Part shown: in pieces, positions 1 to 10,998 of the stretch
Numbering within the stretch: the stretch's first letter is position 1
Layout: each line of letters starts with the position of its first letter
Assembly (NCBI GenBank): GCA_027919835.1
Contig: JANVFP010000009.1
Coordinates: 1,178,001 to 1,242,000 of the forward strand
Direction of reading: 5' to 3'
Length of the DNA: 64,000 nt
DNA from: Lentinula raphanica
Taxonomy: Eukaryota > Basidiomycota > Agaricomycetes > Agaricales > Omphalotaceae
The notes under the pieces: model-generated
What the model was told of the DNA's origin: nothing
Database searches by the model: none
What the model saw: only the letters and a program-made list of their open reading frames with translations
Program-made: the position numbers and the translations under genes

Positions 1-1105
1 GTTCCTGGATATCAGCGTCACGTTCGATACATTCATCTAGAACTTCCTGAACGTCGCCTTCGGGACGAAGCTTCCATAATATTTGGATTTTGGGATGACT
101 CCGTAGCAGTGGCCGAAATCCACCTGCGATCTGTTTGATGGCAGAAGAATCGAAGGTGACATGCGACCCCAGATTGACTACGACAGTAGGTGCTTGATCC
201 AACCAGGCCGCAAGTTCAGGATCGGCTGTCTGAATGGGGGCTGTAGGCATGACAAGAGGTCCACAGAGCGTGATGTTGTCGGGTACTACGACGGGAAAAT
301 CAAGGTCTGGAGTAGATGGACAGAGGTAGTGTATCTCTGGGTCGACAAGAATAGGTGGATTAATTTCGTCGTAGATTTTACGCATTTTGTCAGCTTTTCG
401 AACAGTTGGGGACAGTCTGATACCCGTTATCAACATGCAGTTGATGAACATGTTGGGTATGAGCTTTGACCAGGGCAGCGGGTAGGCATATCCGGAAGAC
501 AATCTGTTGGAATGATGTATAACAGGACACTCGTCAATGGAGGAGCTATTACAGTGGAGTCAAAGCATAACATACGCAGGATATTTCCACAGGCCGTTGG
601 CCCATGGCTGTCGGAAGCCAACAATGTCTTTCGAGGAGTTCGGTGTGATCACGAAGAACTTCAGACCAAGCTTCTTGCATACATCTTGACCGGCTCGGTG
701 GAACCATTCTGCTACGACAACCTGGGGGTCGAACTGATGAATGATATTTTCGATCGCTGTGAGCTGCTCCATATATTCGGACTCTGTCCAAGGAAGCAGC
801 ATGCTTGGTGCATAGCGAAAGCTATGTAAAGCCTGCCTGACGCCAGGCCCGTGGGGCGTATCGAGCCTAGTCATTCCAACTGCTTCAATATGTCCGCGAC
901 CAGGGAGTGAATGAAATGAGATGTCGGAGAAATGACCCTCATCTCGTAGCTGCTGCTGCAACTGTACAACACGTTTCTCGAGGGGAGCGAATGAGGCGAT
1001 AGCGACCCTGACACCAGGTCGTGTAGCAAGCTCGTACGCGAGAGCAAGTACAACGTTCGCCTGTCCATATTCGCAGTTTGTGGTAAGCAAGATGCGGTAC
1101 GACAT
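1..1105 (-). CDS. UDP-glycosyltransferase (GT1), 3' end cut by window edge
   Basis: Two exons read on the minus strand: 576-1105 (start ATG at 1103-1105) and 1-503, with a 72-base GT-AG intron at 504-575; the frame stays open across the junction. The N-terminus (ILLTTNCEYGQANVVLALAY) is the nucleotide-binding start typical of fungal glycosyltransferase family 1, and the central part (VVVNLGSHVTFDSSAIKQI, ILWKLRPEGDV) is the start of the C-terminal sugar-nucleotide lobe. About 344 residues are visible; the family is normally 450-550, so the rest, including the donor-binding signature, lies left of the window. Such enzymes move a sugar from a UDP-sugar to a lipid or small molecule in the cytosol. 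The acceptor cannot be told from the sequence. Family assignment is firm. Confidence 0.85.
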
Positions 1106-3082
1106 GAAGAAAGAAGACTAGACGCAAGTATGAGGAAGGGAAAGGAACAGCGAGCCAAAAGAAACTGTATCTCACTTTAAGTATATTTCGTAGGCGCACA
1201 GCAGCGCGAACCGCAAGAAGTCCTTGAGTCACAACTCCCATTGCAGGGTCCATCCAGCTCAGTTGACCTCCATTCCGAGATACGCGGCGTTGACCATTAT
1301 ATTTGAGCGGGCGTCAAGTACGCATCAGGATCCCCTCCTAAGTCACTTGTAGGTGATTTGCATAGAACAGAACCTATATATGTCGGAAACCTTATATCCA
1401 ATTAGACATCGGGCGTCGAGAAGTAGGCACAAGCCTGGATGCATATACTACCCGACACAGTACACTTGAGATCGGAACACTTCAGACATAAAGTGTGAAG
1501 TGCGTGACCGTCGCCAGCGAGCATCTCTCAATGGATTCAGAACGTTTCGTCACGAAAGCGATGTGGATTCAAAAGTTCCAACGATAGACTGTGGGGATAT
1601 AGTGTTGCCCTTGAAACGACGGTCTGTGCTGCTAATGGAAGTTTCCAGGTGCCTGCATGAGATGTATTCAGTCCCATGCCGTTCACAAGGAACAACGAGA
1701 TGTGTTGCAAGGGATGTGTTCAAAACTCGGGTATGCGAATGCGACCAACAGAGCCTTGACCCGAGATGTCCTATAGACTGGTAGACTAGTTCGCAACGAA
1801 TCAACTGTTATAAGGACGGGTATCAGGGATCGAGATGTATAGCCGCGACTCGCCATAACAAATCTCCGAAGGTGACCTTGATCCAGTAGTTGACTGCATC
1901 AAGCGTTTGACCTCAAGATTTTGGCAATTGAGCAGTTCTGATATAGCAAGTATAGGATAGCTTTTGGCATCAGCGAGCGGTCGAGGTAGAAGGCAGTCAT
2001 CGTCTTTGGCAGGAAGGACGCTATGGATAGCTTATGAATAATGGAGGTTGAGGTGATCATCAAAGGTTCTTGATGCAAATTAATAGGCAGAGGTCCGCTG
2101 TTTGCCACGTCTTGGGCGGGAGTCTCCAAGAAAGTGCACCGAACTTTGAGGTGCCAGCATGAACGCGACTGGGTGAAACCAAGCGATTTCTTCTGCATTG
2201 ATGGAAGTCAAGTTTCGCCATGATAATTATGTATACAATTCTAGATCTGTAAGGTCGAGGACTCCAGATATTACGAACTCCCAAGTGCTGTGGCCAAGCT
2301 GTGGTAGAGTCCAAGCTGTTATCGTGGGTTGATTGAGGAGCTCCAATCAATTTGAAGGTTTGAACGTTGATCAAGGACACGCTGATAGCCTTTGTTAGAA
2401 CCTGCGCCTGCTGATGGTCTAAGTCTCAGAAGATTCATCTTGTGGTCGCGACTCGCCTGTGAGTGAACTCCTAGTCATTCCTTCCCCTCCTAGCCCAGGC
2501 TCTTGCACAATATTCGTCGAAAACTGGAAGTTGAAATGGCCCATGCCAATGACGACGAAAATCTTCTAGAATTATTCGGTCACCTAGAAGAGCGAGAGTA
2601 ATCTCACAAAGCTCGACAAGCTGCAGAAGGTCCGGATCCTAAAAGTAATGGTGAGAGACGGTGAGAGAACAATATTATAAGCGCATGTCAACGGTTGAAC
2701 TCAATTTCAATTATGTACATACCTCCTCTTTGCTTTACCTCTCCCCCCTCCTCGAAAAGCCTCGAAAGCCTTTCGCAAATTGATATCGGAAGCCTATCAA
2801 CGTTCAAAAACAATATTTCTTACCTCAATAACTTGTCGTTCGCGGTCAAGTGCTGGCAACAGGAACAAACTGTTATTCTCAGTAAAATGTTGGACTGCAA
2901 TGCTTTTTCCAATTCATCTGGTGCAAATTAGGGAGTAAAGCTTGCCACTGCTAGTGTCCATTGGACGACCCACCTGTGATATGGACTCGGAAATGCACCG
3001 GATATTCATAGGACTGTGGTTCACTATTAGGGAAGCGTGAGTCAGTCATGGAAAACCCTAGTATCTGGACAGCTAGCAGGGA
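1106..3082. other. Intergenic, no confident gene
   Basis: No long open frame with family resemblance was found. One short exon-like stretch on the plus strand at about 2433-2603 (donor gtgagt near 2459, acceptor cag near 2510) ends in an acidic, coding-looking tail (LLELFGHLEERE, stop TAA). Upstream exons could not be found, so it is not called as a gene. Confidence 0.4.
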
Positions 3083-3380
3083 ATGCCCAGCTATTTCGAC
3101 AAACCAGACTGTTACAGGTTACCAACTTGTCGAATCGAGTTCAAGATCTACAGGAAACGCGTATGTGCCAAACCTTGTGTATACCTTCACATACAAGGAT
3201 CATGGCTTCAAACCTCTTCTTTTTGAATAGATCCGGGACCAGTTTGGATCACCTTACCACCCCAAGTATGAGCAAAATCTGAAAGAGCACTGCTCAGCGA
3301 CGACAGCTCAATGGATTGGATCCACAGTGATCGAGGAAACGCCCGTTGGAAATATGGAATCTATGGACTCGATGTTCTAA
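3083..3380 (+). CDS. Possible small spliced ORF or gene fragment
   Basis: Two exons, 3083-3160 and 3231-3380, joined across a 70-base intron (gtatgtg...tttgaatag), give a continuous 75-residue frame from MPSYFDKPDC to a TAA stop. The product is basic in its first half (EFKIYRKRIRDQFGSPYHP) and rich in Met and Ser at the end. No family was recognised. A stop codon lies just upstream, and an AG acceptor at about 3077-3079 allows an earlier exon, so this could be the 3' part of a longer or dying gene. Support is the frame continuity and good splice sites only. Confidence 0.3.
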
Positions 3381-4079
3381 GCTTGACCGCATTCTGATCG
3401 CCTCCAGTTTGTACTGAAAATCATGTAGGTATTTTGGCTTCTAGGCAAGATGATGCTCTATGACCTCGGGACAAGGATCCACAGCGGAGTAACTTGCGCG
3501 ACTTTGACCGCAACATGCCAACATCTGTTACTTAACCTCTGCAACGATCAGGGTATATCTGGCGAGCAAAAGGGACCGTTGCGAAGGCGCACACGTTCTG
3601 TACCACCCTGGAGCATCGAGGGAAAAGGGGTTCTATTTCGAAAGCTAAGTTTTAGTCTATGAAGTGCGGAGTTCGTTTTTCCGGCCCAAGTCGGTTGAAA
3701 GCGCCGACCGTTACTCTTCAAGACTAGTGCCACCTAAAATAATCCGACCGTCGTAAAGATTCTGATTTGAAAGGGACAAAGATATGAAGGCATCGAATGC
3801 GAAAGCCTGGTGATGATTTTCTGGAGACAATTCATAACGCTTACTTACTCGATAGGTCGAATATCCGGCTACGGACTTATGGAGCATAAAGTTGCAAGCA
3901 AGGATTTTTTGGTGATTTCTTTGTGTCGAGGAATTTGCATGAAGCGCAGGCAAGAAAGTGAGTTAGTCGTGCTCTTGTATATCGAAAATGCACATGCTCA
4001 TATGGATATGACAAGTATCTCATAAGCCATGTTTTCCCAAACTGCACACAACGGGACGCCTTGACCTATTCTAATTCGC
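3381..4079. other. Intergenic, upstream of Zn2Cys6 gene
   Basis: Nothing recognisable in this stretch. It should contain the promoter of the Zn2Cys6 gene that starts at 4080. Confidence 0.5.
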
Positions 4080-5050
4080 ATGTCTCTTCTACAGTTCGAG
4101 TTCTACGAACCTCTTCCATCTGAGCTCAGCCCCTCCCATACTCACTCTCAAGGCATGTCGCTCATTTCTTGCTTACATTTTCCCAATTTCTGAAAACCTC
4201 AATTCAGAATCACCGCCACGAAAAATCATCAAAGCCAGTCGCGCCTGTGATCACTGCAGAAAAATCAGAGTGCGATGCACGAAACCTCATGAATCGACCT
4301 CCTGCAAAAGATGTCTTAATGATAATAAAGGTACATCCGTTTTATGTTATGGAACCTTTTCTCAAGATCCTTTCATGAACTCAGAATGTACTATGTCCGA
4401 ACGCCACCAACAGAGTCATATACCAGGTCCTAAACGCGGTGGAAAAGGCAAGAAGACATCCAGCGCTTGTGCCTTCGACGAAGAACGCAACTGGAGTGCT
4501 AGTGATTTTGAAGATCAACGCTCGCAAACTCAATCATCAACCTTGCTATTAGTCTCTGATCAAAGAAACCCAAATCCGAACTTGGTATGTAGAGTCTAAC
4601 CATCCTCGTAGTTTCAAAGCTGTTGAACCACTAGCATAGGCTACGCCGAACCTCGATCCTGCTAATATTTTGCCACTGGACTTAGATTGGACGATCGATA
4701 CTGGATCTCACGGTGCAGAGTCTGGCCCAACCTCCGAAAGGACACTTGCTCGGTATAGCTTTGAAGAGCAAGGCTTTAGTAATTCCGCCAACGATTTCGG
4801 GACGGTGCGTTGAATTCCTGTATCACAGACTAATTCTCATCTAATCTGTTTGTTGTTTTAACAGGATAACCCTACCGATTTGTCAACGATAGAAGGGCAT
4901 AACGTTCAGCCAGAGGGATTCCCAAACGATTTATACCCGATGTACAATGCATGGATTGGCCGCCCCGTCTCCATGCATTTCTCAGACGAGTCCTACGACG
5001 ACGACATTCTACAGCAGTACTGGAGTCAGTCTTATCACCGGAACGTTTAG
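4080..5050 (+). CDS. Small Zn2Cys6 (GAL4-type) DNA-binding protein
   Basis: Five exons (4080-4152, 4208-4330, 4385-4584, 4640-4804, 4865-5050) give a continuous 248-residue protein. Residues about 33-62 form a zinc binuclear cluster: CDHCRKIRVRC, then a CKRC pair and a final Cys eight residues further, preceded by a basic arm (PPRKIIKASR). The rest is Gln/Ser-rich and acidic and lacks the large fungal-specific regulatory domain seen in 600-900-residue members. The first intron (4153-4207) starts GC rather than GT; the other three are GT-AG. The predicted role is sequence-specific binding to CGG-containing DNA in the nucleus. Its 3' end faces the 3' end of a second, unrelated small Zn2Cys6 gene 247 bases away. 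Targets are unknown. Confidence 0.8.
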
Positions 5051-5297
5051 GACGTCGTCTATGTCGAACTTGCATTATTGTCTGCTGAATTCACGGCTTC
5101 TTGTTTTTGTGGTGTACCACTTACTGTTTTGTCGTCTTTCTTCCCGCACGAACGAACATGTGCTTGCTTTCGCTACATATGTAGAACACCCGAGTCATAT
5201 CTGACTGATGAAATAAGGATCACATTCAAAGCTACGGGATATGTTTCTGGAAACTACTCGAGTACAAAATTTAATACAAGATCGACATTTATCAGGA

Positions 5298-6174
5298 TTA
5301 TTTGGCTGATTCGAGCTCAGCAAAAAGCAGCCTGATAGGTGGAAGGCTGAAATGGGGTTGTGACTGTGAACGCTCCGTCGTCGCATGACGGGATATAGTT
5401 GACGAGGATGTGGGCAGCCCGAGGACTGGTGAAAAGTAATCGTTACACGGAATGGGCAGAGGAAGAATCCGAGTCTCCGCCATGAGTGATACGCGATTGG
5501 AGAATGAATTATGCGGCTGACTGGCACGGGGCTCGGTTTGGTGGTTGGTGCTCAGACATGAAGGCGGGAGCTGCATAGGCGGTTGTTCGTGGTCAAACTA
5601 TCGAGAGGGTTGGATTCGACGGCGTAGAAAATAGAGAAGGACCAACCTTTACGAGGAACGAGTCGTAAGGCCCTAGGGCACTATTTACATCCAAGTCCAC
5701 TCGTTTTGAACGTGTGACTTTCGAGAGAGCTTGACGATCTTGATAATACAAATATTGTCGGTTGTACGTGCAAGCTGAGATGTGGTCAGTACAGTGTATA
5801 AAAAGGAGCTAAATATCCAACTTACTCTTCTGTCCAGAGCGAGCGCACGGCGAGCACAGCTTACTCGAAGGGTCGTCGTTGGATCTGCATTTCCTCTTCT
5901 TCATGTGGCAAAGATCGCATGCTGAGGGAAAGAAGGAGTCAGTGAGCTACATTGTCAGCTTTGGAGGAGGTAGAGTTCACAAACCTTTACTACAGTATGG
6001 AGCTCGTTTTGTTGATCTCCTCTTGGTATTCGAGAGCTCCTTATCGTGATGACCTGTAAAAGCGTATAGTGTCCGGAAAATGAAAAAGAGCAACAAATCA
6101 CTTTGCTCGATGAAGGTGAAACTCAAGGCATGGATGTTATCCCTCGAAAAAGTCGTTGCTAGAGGCAGAGCCAT
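5298..6174 (-). CDS. Small Zn2Cys6 (GAL4-type) DNA-binding protein
   Basis: Five minus-strand exons (6102-6174, 5985-6053, 5826-5921, 5647-5774, 5298-5597) join in frame to give 221 residues. The cluster is CDLCHMKKRKCRSNDDP, then CSPC and a Cys in the sequence GQKTC, preceded by the basic stretch TKRRSTKRAPYCSK. Three introns fall in or beside the DNA-binding segment. The C-terminal 100 residues are Ser/Pro-rich and end in LLFAELESAK. No fungal-specific middle domain is present. The start at 6174 is the first ATG of the exon that runs in frame into the finger. An additional upstream exon is possible because coding-looking sequence lies at about 6330-6547 on the same strand. It is convergent with the Zn2Cys6 gene at 4080-5050. 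Confidence 0.78.
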
Positions 6175-7447
6175 CAAAAAACGGTGGGCTGTGATTCAGA
6201 ACAAGAAAAAAAAATTGGGTAGGAGTCAAATGTTGAGAAAGAGCAGGCCTATTGTGGGTTGTACTGCAATTCAGGAATCCGGGAAGGAGAACTTTTTCTT
6301 AGTAATTGTATAAAGGTACAAACCGAGAAGTTCTTCAAGTGACGAGTCTTCCAGATCAATTTTGGCATGAGAGTCCCCGCATGAGAAAGAATTGAAAGTC
6401 CCCAGGCTCTTCAAATTGGTCAGGATACGAGAAGGATCTTCTGCTCGATGATGAGATCTCAAACTGTACCAATGAATCTTGAATCGAGGTCTGTTCGAGT
6501 TGGCCTTCGTCCAAAGAAACGGTGTCGCCATTGAGAACACTGGACAATCTTCATCTCAGCACAGGTTAGTATGCTTGAATCTGAACCCTCAGGCTGATTG
6601 TTGAGAGTCGTTAGTTCTTCAAGGAGCGTGCATTCACTTTTCGAGGTTGAGGAAAAGGGCCTAGAAATTCGAAATCGGAGCCATTCCGAGGACTTGTGTA
6701 GAAGATTGTACTAGAAGACATCGCATCTCATTCATTAGTCAACTGGTAAGTGAACGGAGCCAAGGAGTGACCTGGGAGTGACAGAGCGCCAGAAACATAC
6801 CTATCATCTGCCAAATGGAGATTTCATCAGAGTTTTGAAACTCCTAACTTCCAAGGTCTTCCATCCTCTTCCACCAGACTGTGTAAAAAAGCCGAAATTA
6901 AACCTCTGCCATCATATTTGTTTGCGATACGGACAGGATTCAAGCTTGGGCGCCTGGTCCCCAATAATATGCATCTATCAAGATATTCGTAGCAAGGAGG
7001 CCAAGTGTATGCACAGAACAGATTCCAAGATTCTTTCGCGATCATGGCCCATCTGAGTAGTATATCCTAGATAAATTTGCAATCATTCAGTCCCGGGAGC
7101 CCAGCTCACCTTACAGACATCAGCGGCTCCAGTGCTTGATCACAATTGCGCCGTGAAGTATTACCATACGTGCAAGAGGTTTGACTGAAGAGGCAAGACC
7201 TGGCAAGACCTGGCAAGAGTCAAGACGCGGGATGATAGTGATCATCCAGGATACCGATTATAAGCGCCGGTCGGTCCGAAACGCGTCCAATTGTTCAGTC
7301 ACGTGCACGTGTAGTTCTTCCCTGTTGTTCCCCGCGCATTTGGTGGGAGGACCAATTTTTTTTCGTTATCTCACATTATTTAGATCTACTTTGATCTACT
7401 GCTTCTGCGATATCAAACAGAAGCGCATACTGCTCAACTTTCAGGTC
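6175..7447. other. Intergenic, possible unassigned exons on minus strand
   Basis: A minus-strand stretch at about 6330-6547 reads as coding-like peptide in two frames (for example KIDLEDSSLEELLG before a gtttgt donor). No consistent gene model could be built and no family is recognised. The remainder should hold the divergent promoter region of the gene at 7448. Confidence 0.35.
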
Positions 7448-10400
7448 ATGCCAGAGAAGAGGAATGAACGCCCACAACAACAACTAATCACGCCCTCCCT
7501 TTCACCACCATCCAGATCTCGTTCATTCTCTTGCAATCCTCCCACAAATCCTTCTAACACTGGCAAAGCATCTTTGTCCGGCTCTAATCCTCGCTCTATA
7601 TCTCGATTCTCGTCTACGCCTCTTTCGTCAACAGACAGTCCGGATATTCCTAGTCTTCGGGCCCAGTCAACTTCCAGATTGCTCAATGTTTGGTCAACTC
7701 TAGCCGACCGCTACTCACTACGCGTGGACGAGGATGATATCATTGATATCAGGAGTGGGAAGGTCGTGAAGGACAGGGGTGTGGTGCGAAGCTTGAACGG
7801 TAAATGGAATTTTGGCCGATTTGCTTCACCGGGGGACGACGATGGACACGACCAACCAGAAGCTGACGAAGACGAAGGCAGGGAGACAGAGGAAACAGAC
7901 GATGAATTAGACACTCTTTCCTATCTTGACCACCAAGAACACGCCCCGGTCAATCCCTTCTTGTCGCTGTCGAGTTTAACTGGCAAAGCCACTCATGCCA
8001 TTGACCCAAATAACGATGAAGACGACGCTGCTGATCTTCAAGCGTTTTTGGAGGCCGAAAGGCAAAGAAAAGAGAAACAAGGCAATGCCAGTGAACGCGA
8101 CGACACTAGTGGAATCATGGAAGATGAAGAAGAATACGGGATAACGACAGATCCGGACACAGATGGTTTCACGACAGAGGCCGAACCGTTCTCTGATCAT
8201 GATGAAGCCCAAACAGTTTTTGAGGAACATAACGCGGAGGATGATCACGAGCCTCCTTTATCGCAGGGAAAGGAAGGCTCCGACGACGAACTTGAAGTCT
8301 GGGACGCTTCCGACTTTGACATTGTCCCGTCTACAGATAGGCCGACCGAACCGTCACCAGATCATGCTGATACTTCCGAATTGTCAGAAGTCGCTCATTC
8401 GCATCTTATCACTCCTCCGAATTCCTCCACGTATTCTCAGAACTACACTGACACTGTTGAATCTCTTGCTTCATCTCCGCCGTCCTCAAGGACGAGGTCG
8501 CGATCGAGGCCAAGAAGACCATTCAAACCGCTTCCGTCGACCACTGTTGCCAGACCACTTACCCCTTCCTCTTCGAGTCCTTTCCCTATCCCTTCATCGA
8601 GTACTCTCACAAGGCGACTCACACCTTCCTCCTCGAATTCCGTCTCTTCTTCCTCGAGGATTCCGCGACTGGATCTCTCCCAGCTTTCTCGTATGCAGCG
8701 GGGTCGGAGTCAAAGTCGCAGTCCGTCGAAGAAAGACCAAAACAACAAAACAACTGCCGTTGCAGATTTTGACGAACTGTCTGGGTCGAGGACAACGGAG
8801 TATGGGTTACAGCAATCATCTGTGGACCCTTCCTCGTCCTCACTTCACCACAAACATAACCGTTACTCATCGGAAGCACCTGGGATCTCGAAATCAAACG
8901 TCAGAAAATCAAGAAATATCAAACGCAGCAGTCACGAAGCTCAGGTGGTTGAACCTCATGAGAGTCCACGAAGATCCAGAAACCGCGGACGATCAAGTGT
9001 CACCGACGTGAAAGGCAAGGGTAAAGCCAGAGAAGTCATCGAGATCGATGATTCGAGCGAATCCTCGCCTGAGAACCGTCCTCCGTCGCCCATTCGTAGA
9101 CCTTCTGCCAAAGCCAAGGGAAAGAAACGAGCGCGGTCGTCGGGAGTACTGTACTCATCAGGAGAGGAATATTCCCCTAGAGAACCAGGAGGGAATGATA
9201 ACACAGATCAGCGGGAGAGAAAGCCTCAAGGTTCTCCCACCAAAAGGGGAAGATACATGGATCTTTCAGACACTGACCCTCCCCAAGTGCGCCGTAGAAG
9301 TGCGCATTCCTCGTCTGACCCCGGTACGTCTACTTTATGCTTATGATGGTGGCCTGTTTGTGTTGACGTATCTTGCTGTAGAATTCATAGGTCCTGTATC
9401 GGACCCTATCAAACTGACTTCCTCAATCAACTCGGCTTCGCGTAAATCTTCAACGAACGTGCATCATCAAGAATCGAAGCAAGAGGGATCAGCTCAACGA
9501 AGGAGGCGGATGTCTCGTCGAGAATCATACGAAGGTAGACACTCCTGTATGTTTCAAGTCGTTCGCTCATATATTGTCGCTCGTATCAGATAGCGAGAAC
9601 GATCGGTATCAAATTTCTCTTGATACATCCCATCGTTCCGGAGGTTCAAGTAGAAGCAGAAGTCGAGCGCCTGTCGACTCTCAGCGAGGTCGACCTCCAG
9701 ACCCAGCATATGTTGACCTTATCCACAAAGACTATTCCATGGCCGACCCATCTCCTTCACGGCGTAGTCGCTTTCATGATGAGCTCATTGCTGAAGACTT
9801 CGATTCAGATCGTGTGGAATCGAGTATATCGCAAGCCACTCGGCTTCAGAAAGTGTTTGAAGGCCGTGCAAAAGACATCATTTCAAATGCTATTGAGGGC
9901 CTCTACTCACTTCTCACCCCGGAAGGCATGGCATCGCTGCGAGGGCAGGACGAATCAACAATATCGTCTTCACACCGAAAATATATATCACACGAGTCGC
10001 CTACCCGCGAAACAAACATGATGGTGTACACTCCTCGAAGGCATACCGCTCGACCAGATCCTACATTTAGTCGAGGAACATTGCCTCCATCATCGCCTTA
10101 CTCCGAGTCAGATATCGAATATCGTCGTGATGAACTCGATGAAAGCGATCGAGACTCTAATGTTGAACCTGCTTTCACCACAGTGTCCTCGTCTAAAAGG
10201 ATACATCATAGTTCTCCGATACGCCCCCGAGCACGCAGTGGTCCCTCAAGCCAATCCAATTTGCATGAGTCGCATGTACGGGCCAGCTCTCTTGTTCAAA
10301 GGAGCCGTTCGCGCGGGCGGAGAGTGTCGTTTAAAGAAATCACCTCTCAAACCCAGATGAACTCAGGAGAAACACGGCGGACACTGTCCAGAGAAATCTC

Positions 10401-10653
10401 AGTCGAGAGTCCGATACAGGATATACATCGGGAAAGCAGAAGGGTCGAGGTGAAAGTGAAGAAGGAACGTACAAATGATACCGAGAAGCTCAGGCGTGCA
10501 AGCTCTCCCGATCCATCCACCCATCCACGCAGGAAATCCATGCATCGCCAGCACACGCCTTCAGCTGTACATATATCTCCAGAGCGGACTGAAACTGTTG
10601 AGTTCGAAACAAGGGTGCCCGGTCGTTTGAGAAAGTCAAGGCAGCGGAACTGA
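7448..10653 (+). CDS. Large Ser/Arg-rich, probably nuclear protein of unknown function
   Basis: Three exons (7448-9323, 9382-9534, 9590-10653) give 1030 residues. The start chosen is ATG 7448 (MPEKRNERPQ), because the in-frame sequence upstream has UTR-like composition and follows an AT-rich tract. Most of the chain is low-complexity: SRSRS stretches, acidic blocks (DEDEGRETEETDDELD) and basic patches suited to nuclear import. One ordered-looking segment at residues about 78-118 has a helix (LLNVWSTLADRYS) followed by DEDDIIDIRSGKVVKDRGVV. This resembles the D-x-I-D-x-x-x-G-x-V-x-D-x-G motif that I associate with fungal Scm3/HJURP-type centromere proteins. That link is inferred from motif shape only. 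A chromatin or kinetochore role is plausible but unproven. Confidence 0.7.
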
Positions 10654-10998
10654 AGTTCTTGGTAAGGCTTGTGTTGGGCAAGATTCATAGGTATTCGTTT
10701 GCTAGCGCTCTATCCTCTTGGTTGGCGCTGAACTTTCCGAACATGATCTATGTCACTGGTGGCTATATTGTGTTAGACATTATTTTCCTGGTTTTGCTCA
10801 TGATATACATATTTGTCTTCAGAACGTTAATGTGATTGCAACATTGCATTGTATTGTCCAAGTGAAATATTCTGTCCCAGGTTTGACTAGAATGATCATG
10901 AAAGATGTTTCTTAACGCGAGCGTTATTGCAGATCATGATCAACACTTGTAAAACACCAAAATGATGAAAGTAAAGAGTGAACAGAATAGACGACGTC
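10654..10998. other. Short convergent intergenic spacer
   Basis: AT-rich 3' flank shared by the convergent 1030-residue gene and the calpain-like gene. No gene seen. Confidence 0.5.

Noticed and set aside
1500..2380. Several 80-106-residue open frames on both strands
   Set aside because: No family resemblance, overlapping on opposite strands, and no joinable exons; expected by chance at this length.
7181..7447. Upstream in-frame extension (89 residues) of the 1030-residue protein
   Set aside because: Cys/Phe-rich low-quality peptide over an AT-rich tract typical of a promoter and leader; ATG 7448 begins the composition seen in the rest of the protein.
8163..9011. 282-residue second frame inside the 1030-residue gene
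   Set aside because: An overlapping frame of an Arg/Ser-rich low-complexity gene; peptide composition is Leu/Arg-rich shadow sequence with no independent signals.
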